The notes under the pieces are model-generated. The model was given only the letters and a program-made list of their open reading frames with translations, was not told the DNA's origin and ran no database searches. A program made the position numbers and the translations under genes. DNA of 64,000 nucleotides from Streptomyces sp. SCSIO 30461 (GTDB lineage Bacteria > Actinomycetota > Actinomycetes > Streptomycetales > Streptomycetaceae). The stretch lies in the NCBI RefSeq assembly GCF_037023745.1, contig NZ_CP146101.1:6774001-6838000 (forward strand), written 5' to 3'. Positions 8,575 through 16,428 of the stretch are shown here, piece after piece; position 1 is the first letter of the stretch; each line of letters begins with the position of its first letter.

Positions 8575-9381
8575 GTGCCCGTAAGCCGCAGGCAGCTCGC
8601 TCAGTTCGCCGACAAGCACGCCTGGCAGATCCCGTTCGACACCAGCCCCCGCCACCTCGCCGGCTCCGGCGACGCCCGCCACGTCACCCACGGCCTGGCC
8701 GCCGCCGGATGGAGCGCCGTCTCCGACCCGCTGAGTGCCGAGATCGTCATGGCAAGCCCTGACCTGCGCCACCGGCTCCAGTTCGACCCGCAGAGCCGCG
8801 CCTCGGCGTGGTGGCGGCTGCAGGCCGTTCCCACCCTCACCGAGCCGGGCTGGTATGCCGAGTTCGGCGAACTCGTGCCCGCCGAGGTCCTCGCCGCCTT
8901 CACCGACGCCCTGATCGCGCCGCCGCCACAGCAGCCGGCCCCGTGGCAGCCGCTGACCTCGGCAGGCTGGCACCGCGACGCCGACTCCGCGCGCTCGCCG
9001 GACTCCATGTGCCACGTCGAACTACGGCCGTTGAACGAATTCCACGACCGGCCGTCCTGGCACATCGAGACCAGCGGAGAGGCCCCCGGCCCGCGCATCT
9101 GGAACGCCTACCTCGACGAGCACACGCCCACACACCTGGTCGGTACGTTCCTCAGCGCTCTGGCCGACCCCGCACCGTTGCAGCGCCACATGTTCGACCG
9201 CACCGCCCACCACACCGCCGCAAAGACACGCAGCGCCATGACACCCGAGCAGGTCGTCGAAGCCCACACCCACCGCCTGGCCGCCCTGCGCACCCGAGCC
9301 CGTACCACCCGGCGCCGACAGCCAGCCGCCACCAGCCCCGCGCCGAGCCCGCAGCACGGCGCGCCGGTTGCCCGCCGCTGA
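8575..9381 (+). CDS. DUF317 domain protein
   Basis: GTG 8575 follows the preceding stop by 2 nt; the frame continues upstream to 8494 but overlaps the previous gene. The 268-residue product has the DUF317 signature twice: SPRHLAGSGDARHVTHGLAA then AGWSAVSDPL, a WWRLQ strand, and VPAEVLAAFTDALI; then a second unit ending HLVGTFLSALADPAPL. The C-terminal 60 residues are basic and Pro/Ala-rich. A strong terminator-like hairpin follows directly. Same family as 7410-8210. Confidence 0.88.
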   Translation: MPVSRRQLAQFADKHAWQIPFDTSPRHLAGSGDARHVTHGLAAAGWSAVSDPLSAEIVMASPDLRHRLQFDPQSRASAWWRLQAVPTLTEPGWYAEFGELVPAEVLAAFTDALIAPPPQQPAPWQPLTSAGWHRDADSARSPDSMCHVELRPLNEFHDRPSWHIETSGEAPGPRIWNAYLDEHTPTHLVGTFLSALADPAPLQRHMFDRTAHHTAAKTRSAMTPEQVVEAHTHRLAALRTRARTTRRRQPAATSPAPSPQHGAPVARR

Positions 9382-9386
9382 ACCGC

Positions 9387-9422
9387 GGTCGCGGCCGGGG
9401 GCCATGCCTCCCGGCCGCGACC
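9387..9422 (+). terminator. 13-bp perfect hairpin, likely terminator
   Basis: GGTCGCGGCCGGG (9387-9399) pairs exactly with CCCGGCCGCGACC (9410-9422) around a 10-nt loop. It lies 6 nt after the DUF317 stop, so it probably ends that transcription unit or attenuates readthrough. Confidence 0.75.
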
Positions 9423-9451
9423 TTCCGTGCCACCTGCCCCGTCCCCTGTGA

Positions 9452-9467
9452 AAGGACGTCCCCCATA
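9452..9467 (+). promoter_or_regulatory. Shine-Dalgarno AAGGA with ATA as apparent start
   Basis: AAGGA at 9452-9456, an 8-nt spacer, then ATA at 9465 in frame with the coding sequence that follows. Between the end of the previous gene and ATG 9614 there is no ATG, GTG or TTG in this frame, so ATA is the only codon at the expected distance. Initiation here is inferred from position alone. Confidence 0.4.
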
Positions 9468-10034
9468 CGCCGATCCCCCCGTTCCCCGCGCGCCCTCCAC
9501 GCGCAGCTCACCCAGTTCGTCCAGAGGGGCGAGGAGATCCTCGCCGCCTGGGACGCCTACTCCGAGGAGGCCACCGGACTCGACGGCTGGCCCTGCAACG
9601 AGCACGCCTACGGCATGCGCCAGAGCCGGCGCGACGCCGACACCGCCACGGCGTTCGAGCAGGTCCGCCCCGCCGCGCGCGCTCTGCTCGCCACCGCCCA
9701 CACCCAGCTCGCCATCTTGCCCCGCCCGCTCGATACGAAGCACCTGGGTCTGGCAGTTGGCCACCCTCACCTACGCACTCGACCGACTCGACACCCTCAG
9801 CGAGGCGTGGGACGAGACCCGCACCGGTCTACTCGCCGGCACAGATGCCCGCAGTCCCGCATACGCGCCGACGCCGACGCCGAATACCACGCCGAGGCGT
9901 GGAGCTACCTGAACGACTGGGCCAGCCACGGCACTGCGCTCCGGGAAATCAACACCGCAGCCCGCCACACGTCCTCCGCCCTCGCCCCGGCTCCCACCAA
10001 GACAAGCACGCGTCCCCGACGCAAGGCACCGTGA
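9465..10034 (+). pseudogene. Hypothetical gene with two compensating frameshifts
   Basis: Coding-like sequence continues over the whole interval but not in one frame. From 9465 to about 9745 it reads LHAQLTQFVQRGEEILAAWD onward. From about 9750 to 9850 the sensible reading is one base later (WQLATLTYALDRLDTLSEAW). From about 9865 the original frame resumes (DADAEYHAEAWSYLNDWASH). This implies roughly one inserted and one deleted base. The intact product would be about 190 residues, helical, with a basic tail, family unknown. It may be a sequencing error pair or a decaying gene; no clean start codon is visible either. Confidence 0.6.
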
Positions 10035-10082
10035 CGTCGCCGTCCCTGTGTTGCCCGAGCGCCCCCTATCCAGGAGCTTCCC

Positions 10083-10148
10083 CTGACCGAGCCCGAGTCC
10101 ATGCTCGTCGACCAGGGCCTCGCCGGACCCGGCCGCCGCTCCCACTGA
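10083..10148 (+). other. Possible 21-codon leader ORF with CTG start
   Basis: AGGAG at 10072-10076 and a 6-nt spacer precede CTG 10083, opening a short frame (TEPESMLVDQGLAGPGRRSH) that stops 32 nt before the coupling-protein start. It could be a translated leader or just a chance frame. The only support is the ribosome-binding-site spacing. Confidence 0.25.
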
Positions 10149-10180
10149 CCCGCCACCCCCTTTGGAAACCGCCCCCCCCT

Positions 10181-11965
10181 TTGACCAATCCCCCCTCGAA
10201 CTCCCACACCGGCAGCGACATCGGGTTCCGAATACTCCTCGGAACCCTCGCCGTAGCCGTCCCCCTCGCCCACCTCGCCTGGCTGGGCGGGAACATCACC
10301 GCCTCCCTTGCCGGCGGCCAGTGGGCGCCCTACCAGCCCACCCTCGCCCTGCTCCACCCCGACCAACTCTGGCCCGAAGCGGGGGACACCGCCCTCCTGA
10401 TCGGCACCCGCATCGCGCCGACCGTCGTGTTCCTCACGCTCGCGGCCGTCGTCGGCATCCTGTGGACCCGCCGCAAGAACCACACCGGGAAAAAGAACAT
10501 CGCCGGCATGGCCAAGGCGAAGGACATCGAGCCGCTACTGACGAAGGCGATCACCGCCAAAGCGCGCTCCCTGCGCCCGAGCCTGAAGAACACCAAACAC
10601 ATCGCGGCCCGCGACACCGGCATCCTGCTCGGCAACCTCCAAGGAACCAAACGCGAGGTCCGCATGGGGTATGAGGACGTCGCCGTCGCGATCATGGCTC
10701 CCCGCTCCGGCAAGACCACCTCGCTGGCGATCCCGTCCATACTCAACGCGCCCGGTCCGGTCCTGCTGACCTCGAACAAGGCCGCCGGGGATGCATTCAC
10801 CGCCACCTACGACGCCCGTGCCCGCGGCGGGCAGGTGTGGTCGATGGATCCGCAGCAGATCGCCCACGTCGCACGCGAGATGTGGTGGAACCCGCTCGCC
10901 GACGCCAAGACCCTGGACGGCGCCGGGAGGTTGGCCGGGCACTTCCTCGCCGCGAGCGTGGACGCCTCGCAACAGGGTGACTTCTGGTCCAAGGCCGGAT
11001 CCAACATCCTCGCCCAGCTGTTCCTCGCCGCGGCCCTGGACGAGCGGCCGATCACCGACGTCATGCAGTGGCTCGCGTTCCCCGCCGACCGCACCCCACT
11101 CGACATCCTGCGCGACCACAAGTTCACCGCCGTCGCCGCACAGTTGAAGGGCACCGTCGAGGGTCCGCCGGAAACCCGGGACGGTATCTACGAGACCGCC
11201 CGCCAGTACGCCGCCGCGCTGCTGAACAGCGAGATCGCTGCCTGGGTCACCCCGCAGCGAGGCGTGCCCGAGTTCACGCCGTCCGCGTTCGTCACCTCCA
11301 CCGACACCCTGTTCCTGCTGTCCAAGGACGGCGGCGGCGGAGCCTCAGCCCTGATCGCCGCGTGCGCGGACTCCGTGATGCGCGCCGCGACCGCCCAGGC
11401 CGAACGCGCCGGTGGGCGCCTCGACCCGCCCATGCTCGCGATCCTCGACGAGGCCGCCAACGTCTGCAAGATCAGCGACCTTCCCGACCTGTACTCCCAC
11501 TTGGGATCGCGCGGCATCATCCCCATCACAATCCTGCAGTCCTACCGGCAGGGCCAGAAGGTGTGGGGCGACGCGGGCATGGACGCCATGTGGTCCGCGA
11601 GCACAGTCAAGGTCATCGGCTCCGGCATTGACGACCCCGACTTCGCCGACAAACTCTCCCGCCTGATCGGCGACCACGACGTCGAAACCACGTCCACGTC
11701 GCACTCGGAGTCCGGCAAGAGCACCTCGGTGTCGATGCGGCAGGAGCGGATCCTGCCCGCCGACGCGATCCGCGCCCTGCCCAAGGGCAGCGCGCTCTGC
11801 CTGGCCACAGGTTTGCGGGTGGCGATGCTGGACCTGCGCCCCTGGTACCTGGAGCCCGGCGCGCAGGAACTGACCGCCGCGTCCGCTCGCGCGTCGAAGG
11901 CGATCACCACGCGTGCCATCGCGAAGCACACACGGAACCGGGACGACTTCGGGCCGACGGCATGA
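10181..11965 (+). CDS. VirD4/TraG-type conjugation coupling ATPase
   Basis: A 594-residue type IV coupling protein. Two N-terminal membrane segments (about residues 10-35 and 70-95) are followed by a cytoplasmic ATPase. Walker A is APRSGKTTS (residues 173-181) and Walker B is MLAILDEAANV (418-428). A conserved Gln-containing segment ITILQSYRQG follows, as in TraG/TraD proteins. Such proteins bring the DNA-relaxase complex to the secretion channel and pump DNA. TTG 10181 is the best start; the nearest purine-rich stretch (GGAAAC) is rather far, about 14 nt. It marks this block as conjugative, though no relaxase or VirB4 gene is in the window. Confidence 0.9.
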   Translation: MTNPPSNSHTGSDIGFRILLGTLAVAVPLAHLAWLGGNITASLAGGQWAPYQPTLALLHPDQLWPEAGDTALLIGTRIAPTVVFLTLAAVVGILWTRRKNHTGKKNIAGMAKAKDIEPLLTKAITAKARSLRPSLKNTKHIAARDTGILLGNLQGTKREVRMGYEDVAVAIMAPRSGKTTSLAIPSILNAPGPVLLTSNKAAGDAFTATYDARARGGQVWSMDPQQIAHVAREMWWNPLADAKTLDGAGRLAGHFLAASVDASQQGDFWSKAGSNILAQLFLAAALDERPITDVMQWLAFPADRTPLDILRDHKFTAVAAQLKGTVEGPPETRDGIYETARQYAAALLNSEIAAWVTPQRGVPEFTPSAFVTSTDTLFLLSKDGGGGASALIAACADSVMRAATAQAERAGGRLDPPMLAILDEAANVCKISDLPDLYSHLGSRGIIPITILQSYRQGQKVWGDAGMDAMWSASTVKVIGSGIDDPDFADKLSRLIGDHDVETTSTSHSESGKSTSVSMRQERILPADAIRALPKGSALCLATGLRVAMLDLRPWYLEPGAQELTAASARASKAITTRAIAKHTRNRDDFGPTA

Positions 11966-12522
11966 GCGAGGCGCACCTGCACCTGGTGCCGGTCCGCTCC
12001 CGTGAGGCGAAGGAGTTCGTCCGCGCCTGGCACCGGCACCACCCACCGCCCGCCGGGCAGATCTTCTCCGTCGGCGCAGCCGACGAGACCGGAACCCTGC
12101 GCGCGGTGGCCATCGTCGGCCGTCCCGTCGCACGCCACCTGGACGACGGCAGCACGCTCGAAGTCACCCGCACCACCAGCGACGGTGCGCCCATGGCGAA
12201 CTCGCTGCTCTACGGAGCGGCATGGAGAGCGGCCAAAGCCCTCGGATACCGCCGGCTGATCACATACACCCAGGCTGGCGAGAGCGGAGCCTCGCTGCGC
12301 GGAGCCGGATGGCGTGTCCTCGCCCACCGCCCCGCGCGGCCGGGCTGGCACACACCGTCCCGGCCGCGGACCGACCGCGGCACCGCTCACATCGCCCGCA
12401 CCCTGTGGCAAGCCCCTCTGACAGGACACCCCTCATCGACACCTACGAACCGTCCAACGCCGCAGCCACCAGCCGCGCTCGCTGAAGCGCCTTCTCGTCG
12501 AGGAGATGCCCACGTCCACTGA
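11962..12522 (+). CDS. XF1762-like protein (GNAT-like fold)
   Basis: ATG 11962 overlaps the coupling-protein stop (ATGA). Residues 20-140 match what I recall of the XF1762 family: HRHHPPPAGQIFSVGAAD, AIVGRPVARHLDDGSTLEVT, then LLYGAAWRAAKALGYRRLIT, YTQAGESGASLRGAGW and a final ARTLW. The pattern of strands with an R/Q-x-x-G/A helix resembles acetyltransferases, but catalytic activity is not established. The family is typical of phages and mobile elements. The C-terminal 35 residues run past the usual end and overlap the next gene. Confidence 0.8.
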   Translation: MSEAHLHLVPVRSREAKEFVRAWHRHHPPPAGQIFSVGAADETGTLRAVAIVGRPVARHLDDGSTLEVTRTTSDGAPMANSLLYGAAWRAAKALGYRRLITYTQAGESGASLRGAGWRVLAHRPARPGWHTPSRPRTDRGTAHIARTLWQAPLTGHPSSTPTNRPTPQPPAALAEAPSRRGDAHVH

Positions 12523-13039
12523 CACACCCACCGCGCACGACTTCGCCCATGCGCTCGCCGACCAGATTCCCGGCGCCGCTCCCCGCGACGTCACCATGCA
12601 TTTCGGCGTTAGACGCCAGGCCGCGGCCCGGCACCGCTACCGCTCCCGCGGCGGCCCCGTGACGGTCTACGCCCAAGCCCTGCACGCCCAGCTCTACGGA
12701 CTGCCCACAGGCGACGAGCCCCTTCCCACCGCTCTCGACGCGCTACTGCAAGCCGCGCACGGCACCAGCAGTCCCGAACAGCAGACAGCGGTCCTGCAGC
12801 AGCTCACCGAACAACTGCGCAACGCCGCCGAGATCCTCGAATGGGCCCGCGACCACGCCCACCGGCGCGGGCTGCCCACCCCCACCTGGCAATGGCTGCG
12901 TGACGCCACGGACACCGCCCGCGACCTCGCCGACGGCCTCGACACGGTACGCCCCGCCTTCACCACACCCCGCACCCCCGCCACGACCCCGGCCCCGCCG
13001 GCACCCGCCGCGGCCCGCACCCCCACACCCCGCCGCTGA
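12506..13039 (+). CDS. Hypothetical protein, 177 aa
   Basis: ATG 12506 touches AGGAG (12501-12505), an impossibly short spacer. An ACG six nt later (12512, in frame) would be at the normal distance, so the true start is unclear. The product has an N-terminal half that could be a helix-turn-helix-like fold (MHFGVRRQAAARHRYRSRGG), then helices through residue 150 (EQLRNAAEILEWARDHAHRR) and a Thr/Pro/Ala tail. It overlaps the previous gene by 17 nt. Function unknown. Confidence 0.65.
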   Translation: MPTSTDTPTAHDFAHALADQIPGAAPRDVTMHFGVRRQAAARHRYRSRGGPVTVYAQALHAQLYGLPTGDEPLPTALDALLQAAHGTSSPEQQTAVLQQLTEQLRNAAEILEWARDHAHRRGLPTPTWQWLRDATDTARDLADGLDTVRPAFTTPRTPATTPAPPAPAAARTPTPRR

Positions 13040-13073
13040 CCGACCCACCCACCGGCAGCGCCCCGCCCACCGC

Positions 13074-13087
13074 AAGGACCCCCGATT
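13074..13087 (+). promoter_or_regulatory. Shine-Dalgarno AAGGA with ATT start codon
   Basis: AAGGA at 13074-13078, spacer 6 nt, then ATT 13085. The frame is closed upstream by TGA at 13037, and no ATG, GTG, TTG or CTG occurs in this frame before ATG 13145. The conserved PP-loop is encoded before 13145, so translation must begin at a non-standard codon, and ATT 13085 is ideally placed. Confidence 0.65.
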
Positions 13088-14008
13088 TCCACCGACCCCG
13101 TATTCAGATCCATCTCGCTCGGCGCCGGAATTCAATCCAGCGCCATGCTCGCCCTGTCAGCCGAAGGCATTCTCCCCAAGGTCGACTACGCCATTTTCGC
13201 CGACACAGGATGGGAACCCAAAGCCGTATATTCGCATCTCGACCGCCTGGAGCGAGAGATAGCGAAACCGGCAGGCATCCCCATCCTGCGCGTCGCCTCC
13301 GGAAACATTCGAAGCGACGCATTGAACCCTGACCACCGATTCGCCAGCATGCCGCTCCACATTCTCAACCAGGACGGCAAGGCAGGAATGACCAGACGGC
13401 AATGCACAGGTGAATATAAGATCAAACCGATAAAGAAGAAGGTCCGCGAACTCCTCGGCTACCCTTATCCGACACGCATACCTAGGGTGGTGTTCGTGGA
13501 GCAGTGGGTTGGCATCTCCACCGATGAATTCCACCGCGCCAAGGACGCCGATGTGAAGTACATGCGCAACCGGCATCCTCTTCTTGACCTGGGCTGGAGC
13601 AGAGCGGACTGCGTCCGCTACCTCACGTCACTCGGGTTGGCTGACACACCGAAATCAAGCTGCCTCGGATGCCCTTTCCACGGAAATGCGCAGTGGAGGC
13701 ATATCCGCGACCATTCGCCTGAGGAGTGGGCGGACGTTGTCGAATTCGACGCGGCCATCCGGCAGGGGAATGCCCGCGCCAACGCGTCGGGCAGCCGACT
13801 GCTCGGCGAGGCGTTCCTGCACCGCTCCCGCGTCCCGTTGAGTGAGGCGCCCATCGACCATGTCACCGCCGCCGAACGCAAAGCCCTGCAGGGCGAGCCG
13901 GCCGAAGCGTCGGAGTGGGAGAACGGTGTCGAGGACGGCTGCTCACCCTGGACGTGCCGCGGGGATACGGACGCGCTGACGCGGAATCATTTCGGGCTGG
14001 CTACTTGA
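13085..14008 (+). CDS. PAPS-reductase-like PP-loop protein
   Basis: A 307-residue member of the adenine nucleotide alpha hydrolase (PP-loop) superfamily, in the phage/plasmid group often labelled phosphoadenosine phosphosulfate reductase. The ATP-pyrophosphatase loop is SLGAGIQSSAM (residues 11-21). Cysteines occur in RRQCTGEYK (C107), SCLGCPFHG (C193, C196) and near the C-terminus (CSPWTCRG), possibly holding an iron-sulfur cluster. Relatives act in DNA or tRNA modification; the substrate here is unknown. Starting at ATG 13145 would delete the PP-loop. Codon use is less GC-biased than the neighbours (many ATT, AAA, TAT), suggesting separate acquisition. It overlaps the methyltransferase start by 4 nt. 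Confidence 0.82.
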   Translation: MSTDPVFRSISLGAGIQSSAMLALSAEGILPKVDYAIFADTGWEPKAVYSHLDRLEREIAKPAGIPILRVASGNIRSDALNPDHRFASMPLHILNQDGKAGMTRRQCTGEYKIKPIKKKVRELLGYPYPTRIPRVVFVEQWVGISTDEFHRAKDADVKYMRNRHPLLDLGWSRADCVRYLTSLGLADTPKSSCLGCPFHGNAQWRHIRDHSPEEWADVVEFDAAIRQGNARANASGSRLLGEAFLHRSRVPLSEAPIDHVTAAERKALQGEPAEASEWENGVEDGCSPWTCRGDTDALTRNHFGLAT

Positions 14009-15270
14009 TACTCGACCTCTTCGCCGGCCCGGGGGGTTGGAGCCACTCGCTGAGCGTTCTCGGTGTGCGTGACGTCGGCCTGGAATGGGACGCGTGGGCC
14101 TGCAAGACCCGAGCGGCTGCCGGGCAGGTGACTATCCGGACCGATGTGGCGAGGTATCCGACGAGGCCGTTCCTCGGCCGCACACGCGGGTTGATCGCAT
14201 CCCCGCCGTGTCAGGCGTGGTCGATGGCCGGCAAACGCCTCGGCCTGGTGGACCAGCCACTAGTCCACCAGGCGGTCGAAGATCTCGCCACCGGACGCGA
14301 CACCCGCGAACGTCTGCTCACCGCCTGCCGGGACGAGCGCAGCCTGCTCGCCGCCGAGCCGATGCGCTACCTCCACGCGTTGAACAGCGTCGGCGAGCCG
14401 GAATGGGTCGCCATGGAGGAAGTGCCGGACGTCCTGCCGCTGTGGCGGCACTACGCGGCAGTGCTCCGGTCGTGGGGGTACTCGGTGTGGTGCGGCATTC
14501 TCAACGCCGCCGACTACGGGGTGCCGCAGACGAGGCGGCGGGCGATCCTGCTCGCCTCCCGCGTCCGCACAGCACAACCGCCTCCCCCGACGCATGCCCA
14601 AGTAACCGAACCGGATTCGCTGTTCGGACCGGGACGTACCCGCTGGGTCAGCATGGCCGAAGCACTCGGCTGGGGCGCCACCGACCGGCCCACGCCGACC
14701 GTCTGCGCCGGAGGAGGCCCCGGCGGCGGCCCGGAGCCGTTCCCCTCCGGCTCCCGCAAAATGTTGTCCGATGCCCGGGAGCGCGGGACCTGGACGCCGC
14801 GACCGGACGGTGCGGTCCTGCCATCGCGCCGACAACGAGCCAGCAGCGCGGTGCACCGCGGCACTGGTGACCGCCGCGGTGCCGGGGTATCGGCGTTTCC
14901 CACGGTGGGGCAGCGCTGGTCTTGGTCGCTGCGCAGCAACAACCAGGCCAACGCGACCGTCCGGTCGATCGAGGAGCCGGCGGGCACGCTGTTCTTCGGC
15001 CATCGCGCGAACGAGTGCACGTGGGTCGCCGAACCCGCCTCGGCACCATCGCACGGCACGGCGCCTGCGGCAGTGCCGGAGCCGATCCGGATCACTGCCC
15101 GCGAGGCCGGCATCCTGCAGTCCTTCCCCGCCGACTACCCCTGGGCGGGGAACAAGGGCCAGCGGTTCTCTCAGATCGGCAATGCCGTGCCCCCGCTGCT
15201 CGCCGGCCATCTGCTCGCCCCGCACCTCGGCAAGACCCTCAATCCCGCCGACTTCACCCTGGCCGCTTGA
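14005..15270 (+). CDS. C5-cytosine DNA methyltransferase
   Basis: A 421-residue Dcm-type enzyme that would transfer a methyl group from SAM to carbon 5 of cytosine. Motif I is LDLFAGPGGWS (residues 3-13), motif IV with the catalytic Cys is SPPCQAWS (C69), the motif VI region is MEEVPD (137-142), motif VIII is GVPQTRRRAI (172-181), and a C-terminal QIGNAVPPLLAGHL is motif X. TTG 14005 overlaps the previous stop (TTGA) and puts motif I right at the N-terminus, as usual. An in-frame ATG at 13915 is inside the previous gene. No cognate endonuclease is visible, so it is an orphan or works with the PP-loop partner. Confidence 0.92.
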   Translation: MILDLFAGPGGWSHSLSVLGVRDVGLEWDAWACKTRAAAGQVTIRTDVARYPTRPFLGRTRGLIASPPCQAWSMAGKRLGLVDQPLVHQAVEDLATGRDTRERLLTACRDERSLLAAEPMRYLHALNSVGEPEWVAMEEVPDVLPLWRHYAAVLRSWGYSVWCGILNAADYGVPQTRRRAILLASRVRTAQPPPPTHAQVTEPDSLFGPGRTRWVSMAEALGWGATDRPTPTVCAGGGPGGGPEPFPSGSRKMLSDARERGTWTPRPDGAVLPSRRQRASSAVHRGTGDRRGAGVSAFPTVGQRWSWSLRSNNQANATVRSIEEPAGTLFFGHRANECTWVAEPASAPSHGTAPAAVPEPIRITAREAGILQSFPADYPWAGNKGQRFSQIGNAVPPLLAGHLLAPHLGKTLNPADFTLAA

Positions 15271-16373
15271 TGCCCCATCCCCCGAGCCCGTACGACGATC
15301 CGGTCGACCTGCCGCCGCAGCCGCCGGTGCACTACGCCGAGCAGGCCCTCCTCGGCGCACTCCTCCTCGAACCCCACCGATCCGGCGACATTGCTGTGCA
15401 CGCCGACCAGTTCGGCAATCACGCCCACGGCGCGCTGTTCGCGGCCATCCAGGCAGCACCGGCGTGCGGTGCGGAGACGCGCCGGTCCGATGTGGTCTGG
15501 CTGAACGCGGTGCTGGAAGCCGCCCGGCCCGAAGCCCCCGGGCTGAGCGTGTCCTACCTCCACGCCCTGGTCCAGGTCTGTCCCTCCCCTGGGCACGCCG
15601 CCGTTTACGCGCAGGTCATCCAGGCCGAGCACGCCCGCCGCCGCCTGCGTGAAGCCGCCCTGCGCCTCGCGCAGACCGCGCGGGACACCTCCCTGCCCCA
15701 CCCGGTGCCCACCACCCTCGCCGAAGCCGACGCCCTCGCCGGCGTCGTGGACGACATCGCCGCCGCCTTCGCTCACGGCTCCGGGCCCCTGCCCCGCACC
15801 CCCACACCGCCCGCACCCGTCCGCGACGCCGAAGAAGCGGCCGAGGAAGAACGCCTGCTCCTCGCCACCGCCACCGCCAACCCGGCCGACATCGCCCAGA
15901 TGCGGTGGCTGACCGGCGACGACTTCACCCACTCCCTGCATGCCGGACTGTGGCACTGCCTGACCGCCCTTGCCGGACGCCGTGCGCCCGTCGACCCCAT
16001 CACCGTCGTCTGGGAAGCCCAGCAACGCGGTGTCCTGCACGACCACGATCCGCGAGACCTGCTCGGCTTCCTCGCCGCACCGGCCGAATCCGCACGGCAC
16101 TTGGGTGGGCGCATCCTGCACCGCCGCATCCTGGACAGCGCCCACCGCACCGGCCGGCATATCGCCGCACTCACCGACGACCCGGCCACCACGCCCCCGC
16201 AGCTCGTGCTCGGCAGCCGACGCGCCCTCGCGGACCTGGCCGCTGTACGAACCCGCTGGCACCTCGCCACCGCACCACCGTCGGTCAGAGCCACACCCGG
16301 CCCGGCGACCGCCGCGCCCCGGGCCGGCCCGCCGCCCACCACAGCCCCGCCCCCCAGCCGCATCGCCCACTAA
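15270..16373 (+). CDS. DnaB-N-terminal-like protein lacking the helicase domain
   Basis: ATG 15270 shares its A with the methyltransferase stop. The 367-residue product carries a DnaB-helicase N-terminal-like unit (YAEQALLGALLLEPHRSGDI, then SYLHALVQVCPSPGHAAVYA, AEHARRRLREAALRL) and a second similar unit from about residue 185 (RLLLATATANPADIAQMRWL, then GLWHCLTALAGRRAPVDPIT, ILHRRILDSAHRTGRHI). No Walker A or B motif follows, so it is not a helicase itself. It could bind primase or replicative helicase, or regulate element replication. The tail is Pro/Ala-rich. Confidence 0.75.
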   Translation: MPHPPSPYDDPVDLPPQPPVHYAEQALLGALLLEPHRSGDIAVHADQFGNHAHGALFAAIQAAPACGAETRRSDVVWLNAVLEAARPEAPGLSVSYLHALVQVCPSPGHAAVYAQVIQAEHARRRLREAALRLAQTARDTSLPHPVPTTLAEADALAGVVDDIAAAFAHGSGPLPRTPTPPAPVRDAEEAAEEERLLLATATANPADIAQMRWLTGDDFTHSLHAGLWHCLTALAGRRAPVDPITVVWEAQQRGVLHDHDPRDLLGFLAAPAESARHLGGRILHRRILDSAHRTGRHIAALTDDPATTPPQLVLGSRRALADLAAVRTRWHLATAPPSVRATPGPATAAPRAGPPPTTAPPPSRIAH

Positions 16374-16428
16374 CCCCGGCGCCCCCGCAGTCTGCCCCCG
16401 GTCGCCGGAGACAAGGAACTCCCGCTTC

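Noticed and set aside
10083..10148. Short CTG-started frame as a true protein gene
   Set aside because: Kept only as a low-confidence leader candidate; 21 codons with nothing but spacing in support is not enough to call a gene.
12435..12485. 16-codon ATC-started frame (DTYEPSNAAATSRAR)
   Set aside because: It overlaps the end of the XF1762-like gene, and only AGGA spacing supports it. Mentioned in the start-codon pattern but not listed as a gene.
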